A stretch of 64,000 nucleotides of DNA from Aliiglaciecola sp041538045 (GTDB taxonomy: Bacteria > Pseudomonadota > Gammaproteobacteria > Enterobacterales > Alteromonadaceae), in contig NZ_JBGOSE010000003.1 in the NCBI RefSeq assembly GCF_041538045.1, forward strand, positions 124,001 to 188,000, in the 5' to 3' direction. The position numbers and the translations under genes are program-made. Shown one piece after another: positions 25,622 through 34,970 of the stretch. The notes under the pieces were generated by a model, which was not told the origin of the DNA, made no database searches, and saw nothing but the letters and a program-made list of their open reading frames with translations. Within the stretch, counting starts at the first letter, position 1. Each line of letters begins with the position of its first letter.

Positions 25622-28600
25622 TTAACCCGCAAACACCCGTGCATTTCTAAACATTCTCATCCAAGGACCATCTTCCTGCCAGTCATCTGCTTGCCAAGAG
25701 TTTGCCACCGCTCTAAATACCCGCTCAGGATGCGGCATCATAATAGTGGCGCGACCATCGCTGGAGGTAAGCCCTGAAATGCCGTCTGGTGAACCATTCG
25801 GGTTAGCTGGATACTGCTGAGTAACATTGCCCCAGTTATCCACATATTTCAGTGCAACATGCTGATTATTTTGAACTTGTCTAAGATGACCAGTATGTTT
25901 GAACTCCGCCCTTCCCTCACCATGGGATACCGCTATGGGTAAACGTGATCCTTGCATGCCAGCAAAGAAAATAGATTTACTTTCTTGCACTTCTAACATG
26001 GAAACCCGTGCTTCAAAACGTTCCGATTGGTTAGTCACAAAGTGTGGCCATAAATCGGCACCTGGTATCAGTGACTTTAAGTTTGAAAGCATTTGGCAAC
26101 CGTTACAAACCCCTAAACTAAAGGTGTCGTCACGATGGAAAAATTGTTCAAATTGATCACGGGCATAGTTATTAAACAGAATGGACTTAGCCCAGCCCTC
26201 ACCTGCACCTAACACATCACCGTAGGAGAAACCGCCACAGGCAACTAATCCGGCAAACTGATCTAACGCGAGGTTCTGACCGATAATATCACTCATATGC
26301 ACATCGATGGCATTAAAGCCGGCTCGATTAAACGCTGCAGCCATTTCGTTTTGTGAATTAACTCCTTGCTCACGTAAAATCGCGATTTGTGGCTTAAGCC
26401 CTTTGGAAATATATGGAGCAGCAACATCTTCATTAATGTCGTAACTCAATTCACAATGCAAACCTGGATCTTGTGGATTACCTTTGGCTGCCCATTCTTG
26501 GTCAACACATTCAGGGTTATCCCGTAAACGCTGCATTTTATCTGTGGTTTCAGCCCAAATTAAACGATAGTAGCCGCGCTCTTGAGAAATGACCTTCTGT
26601 TGTTGATGACTAATTTCAATTCTATCTGATTGGTTGAGCGTGCCGATCTGATGGGTCACCTCTGTAAGTCCATGCTGACTAAGCACTTGGTTCACTTTCT
26701 CCAAGTCGGCTTTCGTCACCTGAACCACTGCACCTAGTTCTTCGTTGAACAATACAGACTGTGCATTGCCGTTCAGGCTATCTAATTCAACATCGATACC
26801 TGTGTGTCCAGCAAAAGCCATTTCAACTAATGTGGTGAATAAACCACCATCAGACCTGTCGTGATAAGCCAATAGTAAATTCTGATGAACTAAAGATTGT
26901 ATAGCCTCAAAAAAACCTTTGAGTAACGTAGGCTTTGAAACATCTGGGGCTTGACTACCCAACTGGCTGTATACCTGAGCTAAACAAGAACCGCCAATGC
27001 GATTACGTCCTTCACCCAAATCTAGACATAATAAAACCGATTCACCTTTGTCGCTGCGTAACTGCGGCGTCAAGGTATTACGAATATCTTTGACCGCACC
27101 AAATGCGGTAATAATTAACGATAACGGTGAGGTTACCGATTTATCTTGCTGTCCTTCGGCTTGCTCTTCTTGCCATTGGGATTTCATCGACATGGAATCT
27201 TTACCGACGGGTATGGTCAAGCCGAGTACTGGACAAAGCTCTTCACCTACAGCTTTAACCGCTTCGTACAAACCGGCATCTTCACCTGGGTGTCCTGCTG
27301 CTGCCATCCAGTTAGCCGACAATTTGATACGATTTAATGAACCTATATCTGCCGCGGCAATATTGGTTAAGGACTCGCCAACAGCCATGCGCGCCGAAGC
27401 GCCGTGATTCAATAAAGCAATAGGAGTGCGTTCACCCACAGCCATAGCTTCACCTTGGTAACTATCGAAGGATGATGCGGTAACAGCAACATCGGCCACT
27501 GGTATTTGCCACGGACCTACCATTTGGTCGCGATTAACTAAACCGGTAACACTACGATCACCAATGGTGATCAAAAAGGTTTTTTCTGCCACTGTAGGTA
27601 AACGTAAAAGACGTTCTGCCGCTTCGTTAATGTCGACAGAGTCAGCCTTAAAATCATCGCCAACTGAGGTTTTAGATGCCACGTCGCGATGCATTTTGGG
27701 TGGTTTACCTAACAACACATCAAGGGGTAGATCTATAGGTAGGTCGTTAAAGTGTTCGTCGTGTAATGCTAAATGTGGTTCTTCAGTGGCTTCACCAACA
27801 ACTGCAAAAGGCGCTCTTTCACGGCGACAAATAGATTCAAATAGGGGCAACTTATCTGGCGCTACAGATAACACATAACGTTCTTGAGATTCGTTACACC
27901 AAATTTCATGGGGGGCCATGCCTGGCTCGTCATTAGGCACATTTCTAAGCTCAAATTTACCACCACGGCCGCCATCATTAACAAGTTCAGGGAAGGCATT
28001 TGATAATCCACCCGCGCCCACATCATGAATAAACTGAATGGGATTGTCGTCACCCAACTGCCAACAGCGATCTATCACTTCCTGACAACGTCTTTCCATT
28101 TCTGGATTACCCCGTTGCACAGAAGCAAAATCTAAATCTTCATTAGACTCACCGGATGTCATTGACGACGCAGCGCCGCCGCCTAATCCGATGTTCATTG
28201 CTGGTCCACCTAAAGCAATTAACTTAGCACCTACGGTAATCTCACCCTTTTGGGTATGAGATTGACGAATATTTCCAAGTCCACCAGCCAACATAATAGG
28301 TTTATGGTAACCACGAACTTCCATGCCATTAAAGCTATTCACCTGTTGCTCATAGGTACGGAAATAGCCGAGAATATTAGGGCGACCAAATTCGTTATTA
28401 AATGCCGCTCCACCTAATGGACCTTGTTGCATAATTTCTAGCGCATTAACAATTCGCTCTGGTTTACCGTAGGCGGTTTCCCAAGGCAACGCATAGCCTG
28501 GAATATTAAGATTTGAAACACTAAAACCCACCAGCCCAGCTTTAGGCTTTGAGCCTCTGCCGGTAGCACCTTCATCACGGATCTCACCACCAGAACCTGT

Positions 28601-29527
28601 TGCCGCACCAGAAAAAGGAGAGATAGCGGTTGGGTGATTGTGGGTTTCTACCTTCATCAAAATATCGATATTTTCATGATGATATTCGTATTCATGGGAT
28701 TCTGGGTTAGGGAAGAAACGACCGGCTTTCCACCCCTCCATTACAGCGGCGTTGTCACTATAAGCCGAATGCACATAATCTGGATTTAACTCAAAGGTAT
28801 TTTTAATCATTTTGAACAATGACTTAGGCTGTTCAGCACCATCAATTGTCCAATCGGCATTGAAAATTTTATGTCGGCAATGCTCTGAGTTGGCTTGGGC
28901 AAACATGTACAGTTCAATATCGTTTGGATTGCGACCTAAACGCTGGAAATTTTCCACCAAATAATCAATTTCATCATCTGCTAGCGCCAACCCCATTTCT
29001 ACATTGGCAACACTTAAGGCTTCTCTTCCACCTTTAATCACATCCACACTGCTGTATGGCTTGGGAGACTCTTCCACGAACAACGTTTTTACCTGATCAA
29101 AATCAGACATTACCGCTTCGGTCATACGATCATGTAAGATTTGTTGTAACTCGGCATGTTGAGATTGACTTAGCTGTGCAGCAAATTTTAAATAATATGC
29201 ACAGCCTCGCTCTATTCGTTTCACCTCGCTTAATCCACAATTATGCGCAATATCAGTTGCTTTAGAGGACCAAGGTGAAATAGTTCCTGGTCTTGGTACT
29301 ACCAAAATCAGCTCACCTTCTGGCTCATGAGCTGGAATTGCCGGGCCGTAAGTAAGTAATTGAGATAACACTTGATTCTGCTGCGAGGTTATTTCCGATT
29401 CAATTTGCGCAAAATGTACATATTCAGCGTAAATTTCAGTAATGGGAAGTTGAGCAGAAGTAAAACGTTGAAGTAATTTTTCAACACGAAAATCAGATAA
29501 CGCAGGAGCACCACGAAGGACGAGCAT
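25622..29527 (-). CDS. purL: Phosphoribosylformylglycinamidine synthase PurL
   Basis: This enzyme converts FGAR, ATP and glutamine to FGAM in purine synthesis. The 1301 residues are the large single-chain gammaproteobacterial type (about 1295). The N-terminal PurS-like part is followed by two AIRS-type halves (HNHPTAISPFSGAATGSGGEIRDEGATG near 295-322, and PVGKDSMSM). The C-terminal glutaminase has nucleophile Cys in FSLGVCNGCQML (near 1140) and the catalytic His/Glu in MMPHPERVF. It is divergent from mltF, the usual gammaproteobacterial arrangement. I saw no clear PurR box upstream. Confidence 0.98.
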   Translation of the reverse strand: MLVLRGAPALSDFRVEKLLQRFTSAQLPITEIYAEYVHFAQIESEITSQQNQVLSQLLTYGPAIPAHEPEGELILVVPRPGTISPWSSKATDIAHNCGLSEVKRIERGCAYYLKFAAQLSQSQHAELQQILHDRMTEAVMSDFDQVKTLFVEESPKPYSSVDVIKGGREALSVANVEMGLALADDEIDYLVENFQRLGRNPNDIELYMFAQANSEHCRHKIFNADWTIDGAEQPKSLFKMIKNTFELNPDYVHSAYSDNAAVMEGWKAGRFFPNPESHEYEYHHENIDILMKVETHNHPTAISPFSGAATGSGGEIRDEGATGRGSKPKAGLVGFSVSNLNIPGYALPWETAYGKPERIVNALEIMQQGPLGGAAFNNEFGRPNILGYFRTYEQQVNSFNGMEVRGYHKPIMLAGGLGNIRQSHTQKGEITVGAKLIALGGPAMNIGLGGGAASSMTSGESNEDLDFASVQRGNPEMERRCQEVIDRCWQLGDDNPIQFIHDVGAGGLSNAFPELVNDGGRGGKFELRNVPNDEPGMAPHEIWCNESQERYVLSVAPDKLPLFESICRRERAPFAVVGEATEEPHLALHDEHFNDLPIDLPLDVLLGKPPKMHRDVASKTSVGDDFKADSVDINEAAERLLRLPTVAEKTFLITIGDRSVTGLVNRDQMVGPWQIPVADVAVTASSFDSYQGEAMAVGERTPIALLNHGASARMAVGESLTNIAAADIGSLNRIKLSANWMAAAGHPGEDAGLYEAVKAVGEELCPVLGLTIPVGKDSMSMKSQWQEEQAEGQQDKSVTSPLSLIITAFGAVKDIRNTLTPQLRSDKGESVLLCLDLGEGRNRIGGSCLAQVYSQLGSQAPDVSKPTLLKGFFEAIQSLVHQNLLLAYHDRSDGGLFTTLVEMAFAGHTGIDVELDSLNGNAQSVLFNEELGAVVQVTKADLEKVNQVLSQHGLTEVTHQIGTLNQSDRIEISHQQQKVISQERGYYRLIWAETTDKMQRLRDNPECVDQEWAAKGNPQDPGLHCELSYDINEDVAAPYISKGLKPQIAILREQGVNSQNEMAAAFNRAGFNAIDVHMSDIIGQNLALDQFAGLVACGGFSYGDVLGAGEGWAKSILFNNYARDQFEQFFHRDDTFSLGVCNGCQMLSNLKSLIPGADLWPHFVTNQSERFEARVSMLEVQESKSIFFAGMQGSRLPIAVSHGEGRAEFKHTGHLRQVQNNQHVALKYVDNWGNVTQQYPANPNGSPDGISGLTSSDGRATIMMPHPERVFRAVANSWQADDWQEDGPWMRMFRNARVFAG

Positions 29528-29747
29528 AGGGCTATTACCAAAGTTACTGGAACTTGACCATTTAGTCTGGCTAAGCTCACGATTTTTAGGAAGTTTTGAG
29601 GCGCGAATTATAGTGTAAAACCAATCGATTTATAAGCATCAATCTACTCGATTTGAAAGTTTTTAATGGTCAATTGCATTATTCCTCTAGATGAATTCAA
29701 ACAATTTCGTCACAATGGCCTAATTAAGCCACTTTTAAAGGGAATCT

Positions 29748-31145
29748 GTGAAGAAGACAGTTTTACGGTTTTTATTACTGAATCTATTACTCGTACTCAG
29801 TGCATGTGAAAAACCGCAACAATCCAGCACCTTAGCCCGCATCTTAGATCAAGGTGTACTCAAAGTTGGAACCAATTATGGTTTGACAACCTATTACAAT
29901 GGTCCTGTTGGACCTGAGGGCTTTGAGTATGAATTAGCTAGCGGTTTCGCTAACTATCTTGGCGTGCGTCTGGAAGTCTTCCCCTACTACACCTTGAATG
30001 AACTATTTCCTCAGCTTGCTAATCATCACTTAGATTTAATCGCGGCAGGGATTAGTGTCACCAATGATCGTGCAGATTTATTCCGTTTTGGTCCAGCGTA
30101 TCAAAATATCAGCCAAAAAGTCGTGTTTAAACAAGGGAATGAACGCCCTCGAAGCGCTACAGATTTAACCGAAGAAATGTTAGTTATTGCTGGAAGTAGC
30201 CATGCTGAAACATTGCGTGAATTCAAACCATTTCATCCACAACTAGTTTGGCGGGAAACGGACGACAAAGACGCAGAAGAACTGATGGAAATGGTGCTAA
30301 GCGACGAACTTGCCTACACCATAGTAGACTCGAATATTTTAGCAGTGCTACGCAGAAGACACCCTGAGCTGAGCATTGGTTTTACAATCAGTAAAGAACA
30401 AGGGGTAGCCTGGGCATTAGATAAAAGCCAAGATGACTCTTTGTTGGCAGCGTTGATTGAATACTTTGGTTTAATTCAATCTAATGGCACTTTGGCGGCA
30501 TTGGAAGACAAATACTTTGGTCATGTTCGACAATTTAACTATGTGGATACTCGTGAGTTTATCCGCTCTGCACGAAGCAATTTACCCAATTTTAGACAAT
30601 GGTTTGAACAACATGCGCAAAGTTTAGATTGGCGTTTGTTAGCTGCTATGAGCTACCAGGAAAGCCATTGGAATCCAAACGCCAAATCACCAACCGGTGT
30701 ACGTGGCATGATGATGTTAACCTTAGCCACAGCAGAAGATCTGGGTATTGAATCACGCCTGGATCCCGAACAAAGTATTCGCGGAGGTGCGGAATATTTT
30801 GCCAACTTATTAACGCGAATCCCCGCTCGCATTCAAGAACCGGATCGAATTTGGTTTGCATTAGCTGCATACAATATAGGACTAGGTCACTTAGAAGATG
30901 CTCGGGTACTCACTCAAAAACAAGGTGGCAATCCTGACATGTGGATAGACGTAAAGAAACGTTTGCCGCAATTACGTCAGAAAAAATATTATAAAACTAC
31001 CCGTTACGGATATGCACGGGGCGACGAAGCTGTAACTTATGTTGACAACATAAGGCGTTATTATGATACATTAGTCTGGCTAGACGGGCAGGATGCCGAG
31101 ACCCTCGATGAAGCTGAAGACGCAGCTCAAGCGCAAGAAAATTAA
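29748..31145 (+). CDS. mltF: Membrane-bound lytic transglycosylase MltF
   Basis: MltF cleaves peptidoglycan glycan strands with formation of anhydromuramyl ends. The 465 residues carry a lipoprotein signal with Cys20 (LVLSAC). A periplasmic solute-binding-like regulatory domain follows (about 30-265). The SLT domain (about 285-440) has catalytic Glu305 in AMSYQESHWNP, GVRGMMMLTLATAEDLG and LAAYNIGLGH. The start is GTG, supported by AAGGGA at correct spacing. The acidic C-terminal tail is probably disordered. Confidence 0.96.
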   Translation: MKKTVLRFLLLNLLLVLSACEKPQQSSTLARILDQGVLKVGTNYGLTTYYNGPVGPEGFEYELASGFANYLGVRLEVFPYYTLNELFPQLANHHLDLIAAGISVTNDRADLFRFGPAYQNISQKVVFKQGNERPRSATDLTEEMLVIAGSSHAETLREFKPFHPQLVWRETDDKDAEELMEMVLSDELAYTIVDSNILAVLRRRHPELSIGFTISKEQGVAWALDKSQDDSLLAALIEYFGLIQSNGTLAALEDKYFGHVRQFNYVDTREFIRSARSNLPNFRQWFEQHAQSLDWRLLAAMSYQESHWNPNAKSPTGVRGMMMLTLATAEDLGIESRLDPEQSIRGGAEYFANLLTRIPARIQEPDRIWFALAAYNIGLGHLEDARVLTQKQGGNPDMWIDVKKRLPQLRQKKYYKTTRYGYARGDEAVTYVDNIRRYYDTLVWLDGQDAETLDEAEDAAQAQEN

Positions 31146-31308
31146 ACCATCCGAAGTTTTCGCTGTTTATTGACTTGTCATAAAGCAGTCACATTTGCAT
31201 GCCAAGCTAACCACCTGTACATGATTCATTTGTTTCAATTGAAATAAATTTGAAACTAATGGCGAGGTTAGCTGTCTAGATTAGTTAACCCGTTTTAATA
31301 ATTGAAAT

Positions 31309-31330
31309 AGGAGAAAAATCCTTTAAGGAG
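31309..31330 (+). promoter_or_regulatory. Possible ribosome-site switch in a small-gene leader
   Basis: AGGA (31309), TCCT (31319) and AGGA (31326) are spaced so that TCCT can pair either with the upstream AGGA or with the Shine-Dalgarno AAGGAG. Only one pairing can form at a time, which could control translation of the 50-codon gene. The stems are only 4 bp. Confidence 0.3.
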
Positions 31331-31335
31331 TTACC

Positions 31336-31488
31336 ATGAGAAAAAGAAATACATTTACCAAAAAGATGAAGACCAATAACAGTAGCAGAAGAAGATTACT
31401 GTTGAAAAAAGTACATCAAAAAGTGTTAGATAGACGTCAAAATTTCCAACAGTTTGACTTACAAGAGTCCTTTGCTGAAGCTAGTTAA
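31336..31488 (+). CDS. Putative 50-residue highly basic protein
   Basis: I do not recognise this gene. AAGGAG lies 5 nt before the ATG, the strongest ribosome site in this stretch, and a terminator-like hairpin follows the stop. The protein starts MRKRNTFTKKMKTNN. It has 14 Lys/Arg in the first 34 residues, including two RRR/RR clusters, and a mildly acidic C-terminal tail (LQESFAEAS). Such composition suggests RNA, ribosome or nucleic acid binding, which is inference. It does not look like RMF, ArfA or a ribosomal protein that I know. It lies between mltF and tadA. Confidence 0.6.
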   Translation: MRKRNTFTKKMKTNNSSRRRLLLKKVHQKVLDRRQNFQQFDLQESFAEAS

Positions 31489-31498
31489 ATAAAGCTTC

Positions 31499-31531
31499 AG
31501 CTAAACGGCGGTGTTGGTTTAGCTTGATTTT
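31499..31531 (+). terminator. Terminator of the 50-codon gene
   Basis: AGCTAAAC pairs with GTTTAGCT over a 10-nt loop and is followed by TGATTTT. A competing TGAAGC/GCTTCA stem overlaps its 5' side. Confidence 0.55.
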
Positions 31532-31669
31532 AAATCGATTAAATATCTCACAAACGACTGTCCACTTATAAATCCACATTCATTTTCGTCACTTTGTTTA
31601 TTCCCCTATCCACAATGACAAACCTCACAACCAATGATTGGATCTAGTGTTCAGCATATTTACTAGAGA

Positions 31670-32200
31670 TCACTTTAAACTACTGCCGCTTTTGGCTATT
31701 TGTTTAAGGGCTTTTTTCTGCTCTCGTCGCATCTTAAAAAAGTCCGATATTTTGCTGGCACACTGTTCAGCCAAAACATCCCCTTGCACCTCAATTTGAT
31801 GATTTAGTCTTTCATCGTTTAAAAGGTTCATTAAACTACCAGCGAAGCCTGTTTTATAATCCTTTGCGCCAAAAACTAAACGTTTGATCCGAGAATGAAC
31901 AAGCAAACCTGCACACATTGGGCAAGGCTCTAAGGTGACATAAAGAGTGCAGTCCAACATGCGATAGTTATTTAGCGACTTCCCCCCTTCCCGAATGGCT
32001 ATCATTTCAGCATGAGCTGAGGGATCATTTAGACTAATCGATTGATTCCAACCTTGGGAAACTACTTTATTATCTTTGACCAACACCGCACCTACGGGTA
32101 CTTCGCCAATTTTCCAAGCATTGTCGGCTAACGATAGTGCATAGTTCATCCAATACTCATCTTGTAATTGAATTTCCCTTGCGGAATTTGGCGTTGTCAT
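31670..32200 (-). CDS. tadA: tRNA adenosine(34) deaminase TadA
   Basis: TadA deaminates A34 to inosine in tRNA-Arg(ACG). From the chosen ATG it is 176 residues. The zinc and catalytic motif HAE lies at 63-65 and the PCPMC zinc pair at 93 and 96. A longer in-frame start (TTG, 32236) would add 12 residues, but ATG before TTPNSAREIQL seems better. Neither has a strong ribosome site. The C-terminal Lys-rich tail fits tRNA binding. The purL-mltF-tadA neighbourhood is the usual gammaproteobacterial one. Confidence 0.95.
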   Translation of the reverse strand: MTTPNSAREIQLQDEYWMNYALSLADNAWKIGEVPVGAVLVKDNKVVSQGWNQSISLNDPSAHAEMIAIREGGKSLNNYRMLDCTLYVTLEPCPMCAGLLVHSRIKRLVFGAKDYKTGFAGSLMNLLNDERLNHQIEVQGDVLAEQCASKISDFFKMRREQKKALKQIAKSGSSLK

Positions 32201-32401
32201 TTTTTGGTCACACAAAACATTGGTTAATTTGCTCAAAAAGTTGTTTTTTTAACTAATATAAATTCTTATCAAAAGTCAGTAAAAACCATAACTAATTGAT
32301 ATTAAACAAAAATAAAAGTTGGTTAAGAATATGCAAAACAAGATTATAACGGCAAAACATACTAATACGCTAACACTATGCCAGTCAAAGGAGACTACGC
32401 T

Positions 32402-32638
32402 ATGAATTTAACCGCCATCGCCATTATCGCAATCATTTGCTGGACCATTATTAAGCTAACAGGGAAAGATAAAAAAGACCTGAAACAAGTGTCTGCACCT
32501 GAACCTGAAAATGACGCACTAAAACAGCGAGTTGCCGCAATGCAGGAAAGAATTGCAGTACTCGAAGCCATTGTCACTGATGAAAAATATGTGCTCAAGC
32601 GTGAGTTTGACAACTTGGCACGTAACAAAGCGGCGTAA
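32402..32638 (+). CDS. Small membrane protein with PspB-like coiled coil
   Basis: The 78 residues have one N-terminal membrane helix (MNLTAIAIIAIICWTIIKL). A charged linker follows, then a coiled coil with QRVAAMQERIAVLEAIVTDE, which resembles the C-terminal part of PspB (phage shock membrane sensor). No pspA, pspC or pspF lies nearby, so this is at most a stand-alone relative. I start at the second in-frame ATG because AAAGGAG lies 8 nt before it. The longer frame from 32378 would put the ribosome site inside the gene. A strong terminator follows. Confidence 0.75.
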   Translation: MNLTAIAIIAIICWTIIKLTGKDKKDLKQVSAPEPENDALKQRVAAMQERIAVLEAIVTDEKYVLKREFDNLARNKAA

Positions 32639-32644
32639 CCCCCC

Positions 32645-32674
32645 AAAAAGGCGATAGGAATATCGCCTTTTTTG
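32645..32674 (+). terminator. Rho-independent terminator of the PspB-like gene
   Basis: AAAGGCGAT pairs with ATCGCCTTT over a 6-nt loop and runs into a six-T tail, 10 bp after the stop. Confidence 0.92.
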
Positions 32675-33180
32675 TAGCTTTCAGCTTAGTTACGACTCTC
32701 TGTCTACAGTCAACATAAATCAGAGACTTACCGATGGACTCAAAACTCAAGCGCGCAGGAGCACTTTACTAAGCGGTTAACCAGACAATCTGCGTACATT
32801 AGTTTCGTGATCATGAAAGCATATTCAGTCATTGCGGACTCTCCTTAGCTATCGGCTTTGGCCGTTGAAACAGCGCTAAGAGAGAGAATCGGTTCAACCT
32901 TAGCCTTGTTAAATGCGATAGGGTTTGCTTGGACCATTCCATCCATAGCCTTTACTACAGCGCTGTGACAAGTGTTGTGGGTAGTATGGTGGTTCTCCCG
33001 GGCCAGTTGTAGGGCTTTGGCAATGCACAGACTAGGTCGACAACGGTAATGTGTAAAACGTCAGGCGCGAATGTTCATGGAGAAAATAAAATTTCGACCT
33101 CTCCCACAGCGTAAATATGCTTAACCTGCTCAATACTTCTCTGGGCCTATTGGTCTGCTACGGCTAGAGTGGACTAACTG

Positions 33181-33216
33181 AACTCAATAACGAGCTCGAT
33201 AACTAGCTCAATAATC
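33181..33216. repeat. Three imperfect 12-bp tandem repeats
   Basis: AACTCAATAACG, AGCTCGATAACT and AGCTCAATAATC follow one another without spacing. The shared core is CTC(A/G)ATAA. Confidence 0.6.
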
Positions 33217-33218
33217 AG

Positions 33219-33237
33219 GTTTGTCTCTTAGACAAAC
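33219..33237 (-). terminator. Secondary hairpin after the guaA terminator
   Basis: GTTTGTCT and AGACAAAC form a perfect 8-bp stem with a 3-nt loop, directly after the T-run of the main terminator on the minus strand. Confidence 0.4.
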
Positions 33238-33265
33238 AAAAAGCCCAGCGCGAACGCTGGGCTTT
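33238..33265 (-). terminator. Rho-independent terminator of guaBA
   Basis: On the minus strand AGCCCAGCG-TTCG-CGCTGGGCT is a perfect 9-bp stem with a UUCG tetraloop, followed by TTTTTG. Confidence 0.93.
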
Positions 33266-33317
33266 GAGGTTTATTCTGGTAGTGCTAACTATTGTCAGAT
33301 GTAACTGACCCTAGCTT

Positions 33318-34895
33318 TTATTCCCATTCAATGGTTGCAGGGGGTTTACCTGAAATATCGTAAACCACACGAGAAATGCCATCAATTTCGTTAATAATAC
33401 GATTAGAAACCTTACCTAAAAACTCATAAGGTAAATGCGCCCAATGGGCAGTCATAAAATCAATAGTTTCAACTGCACGCAATGAGACTACCCAATCATA
33501 CTTTCGAGCATCGCCCATTACACCGACGGAGCGTACCGGTAAAAATACGGTAAAGGCCTGACTGACTTTGTGATACAAATCGGCGTTATGAAGCTCTTCA
33601 ATAAAGATAGCATCTGCTCGGCGTAGTAAATCACAATACTCTTTTTTCACTTCGCCTAACACTCGTACCCCTAGACCTGGACCAGGGAAAGGATGACGAT
33701 ATAACATGTCGTAAGGTAAGCCTAGCTCTAGACCAATTTTACGTACTTCATCTTTAAATAATTCACGCAGAGGTTCCACTAGCCCCATTTCCATGTCATC
33801 GGGTAAACCGCCCACATTATGGTGCGACTTGATAACATGCGCTTTACCGGTTGCTGAGCCTGCAGATTCGATGACGTCAGGATAAATGGTGCCTTGAGCA
33901 AGCCACTTTGCATTGCTTAGTTTTTTCGATTCTTCATCGAACACTGCAACAAACTCACGACCAATAATTTTCCGTTTCGCTTCCGGATCGTCTTCCCCTT
34001 CAAGAGCAGCTAAAAAGCGGCGTTCAGCATCAACTTTGATAATGTTAAGACCAAAGTGATCACCAAACATTTCCATTACCTGCTCACCTTCATTGAGACG
34101 TAACAAACCGTTATCAACAAACACACAGGTGAGGTTTTTACCAATGGCTTGATGCAACAACATTGCCGTAACCGAGGAGTCAACACCACCGGACAAACCA
34201 AGAATAACTTGGTCATCGCCTACTTTTCGTTTTATACGTTCAACGGCATCTTCAATAATACTCGCCGCAGTCCATAACTTTTGGCAACCACATATATCCA
34301 TCACAAAGTGGGATAAAATACGCATACCCTGACGAGTATGGGTTACTTCAGGGTGAAATTGCACACCGTAAAATTGACGAGATACATCAAACATTGCCGC
34401 ATGAGGACAACTTGGAGTTTGTGCTCCAGTGACAAAACCTTCAGGTATTTCTAACACCTTGTCACCATGGCTCATCCAAACATCCAACAAACCATTGCCA
34501 TTACTGCCAATATGGTCTTCGATATTTGCTAACAACGGAATATTGTCAATCACTTCAACTTGGGCATAACCAAATTCACGTTTATCTGAACCTAGCACCT
34601 TTCCACCCAATTGGGCCGCCATGGTTTGCATACCGTAACAAATACCAAATACAGGGACACCGGCCTCAAATACATACTCAGGTGCGCGAGGCGAATTAGC
34701 TTCAGTAACGGACTCTGGACCACCAGATAGAATAATTCCATTAGGATTAAACTCTCTAATTTGCTCTTCGCTTACGTCCCACGCCCAAAGCTCACAATAT
34801 ACGCCGATTTCTCGGACGCGGCGGGCAATAAGTTGGGTGTATTGAGAACCAAAATCAAGAATTAAAATACGTTGATCATGAATATTAGTGGTCAT
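33318..34895 (-). CDS. guaA: GMP synthase (glutamine-hydrolysing) GuaA
   Basis: GuaA aminates XMP to GMP with glutamine and ATP. The 525 residues match the family. The class I amidotransferase domain has Cys86 (GICYGMQ), His181 and Glu183 (QFHPEVTH). The ATP pyrophosphatase domain has SGGVDS at 235-240. The dimerisation domain ends in PPATIEWE. It lies 75 bp after guaB and is co-transcribed, with a strong terminator after it. Confidence 0.98.
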   Translation of the reverse strand: MTTNIHDQRILILDFGSQYTQLIARRVREIGVYCELWAWDVSEEQIREFNPNGIILSGGPESVTEANSPRAPEYVFEAGVPVFGICYGMQTMAAQLGGKVLGSDKREFGYAQVEVIDNIPLLANIEDHIGSNGNGLLDVWMSHGDKVLEIPEGFVTGAQTPSCPHAAMFDVSRQFYGVQFHPEVTHTRQGMRILSHFVMDICGCQKLWTAASIIEDAVERIKRKVGDDQVILGLSGGVDSSVTAMLLHQAIGKNLTCVFVDNGLLRLNEGEQVMEMFGDHFGLNIIKVDAERRFLAALEGEDDPEAKRKIIGREFVAVFDEESKKLSNAKWLAQGTIYPDVIESAGSATGKAHVIKSHHNVGGLPDDMEMGLVEPLRELFKDEVRKIGLELGLPYDMLYRHPFPGPGLGVRVLGEVKKEYCDLLRRADAIFIEELHNADLYHKVSQAFTVFLPVRSVGVMGDARKYDWVVSLRAVETIDFMTAHWAHLPYEFLGKVSNRIINEIDGISRVVYDISGKPPATIEWE

Positions 34896-34970
34896 GGAAA
34901 GTCTCGTGTTAATAATATAAAAGCAGGTATTGGCAGAAAGCCAATACCTAAGATTGAACGAATCGTTAGC

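Larger units (their letters stand above)
32639..33317. other. 680-bp gene-poor region
   Basis: It starts with the terminator of the PspB-like gene and ends with the guaA terminators. Between them no frame has both a start and a ribosome site for more than about 30 codons. A minus-strand run of about 80 open codons ends at 32845 without a start at its head. A GGAGAG-led frame MTEYAFMITK follows. Composition is more GC-rich than the flanking intergenic DNA, so decayed coding sequence is plausible. Confidence 0.5.

Noticed and set aside
29528..29747. PurR operator between purL and mltF
   Set aside because: No sequence close to the 16-bp PurR palindrome was found on either strand by eye.
32845..33070. 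Open minus-strand frame of about 80 codons ending before GGAGAG, considered as an R-body (RebB-type) or toxin remnant
   Set aside because: It has no start codon at its head, and the resemblance to RebB-like repeats is too weak to name. It is kept only as a possible decayed sequence.
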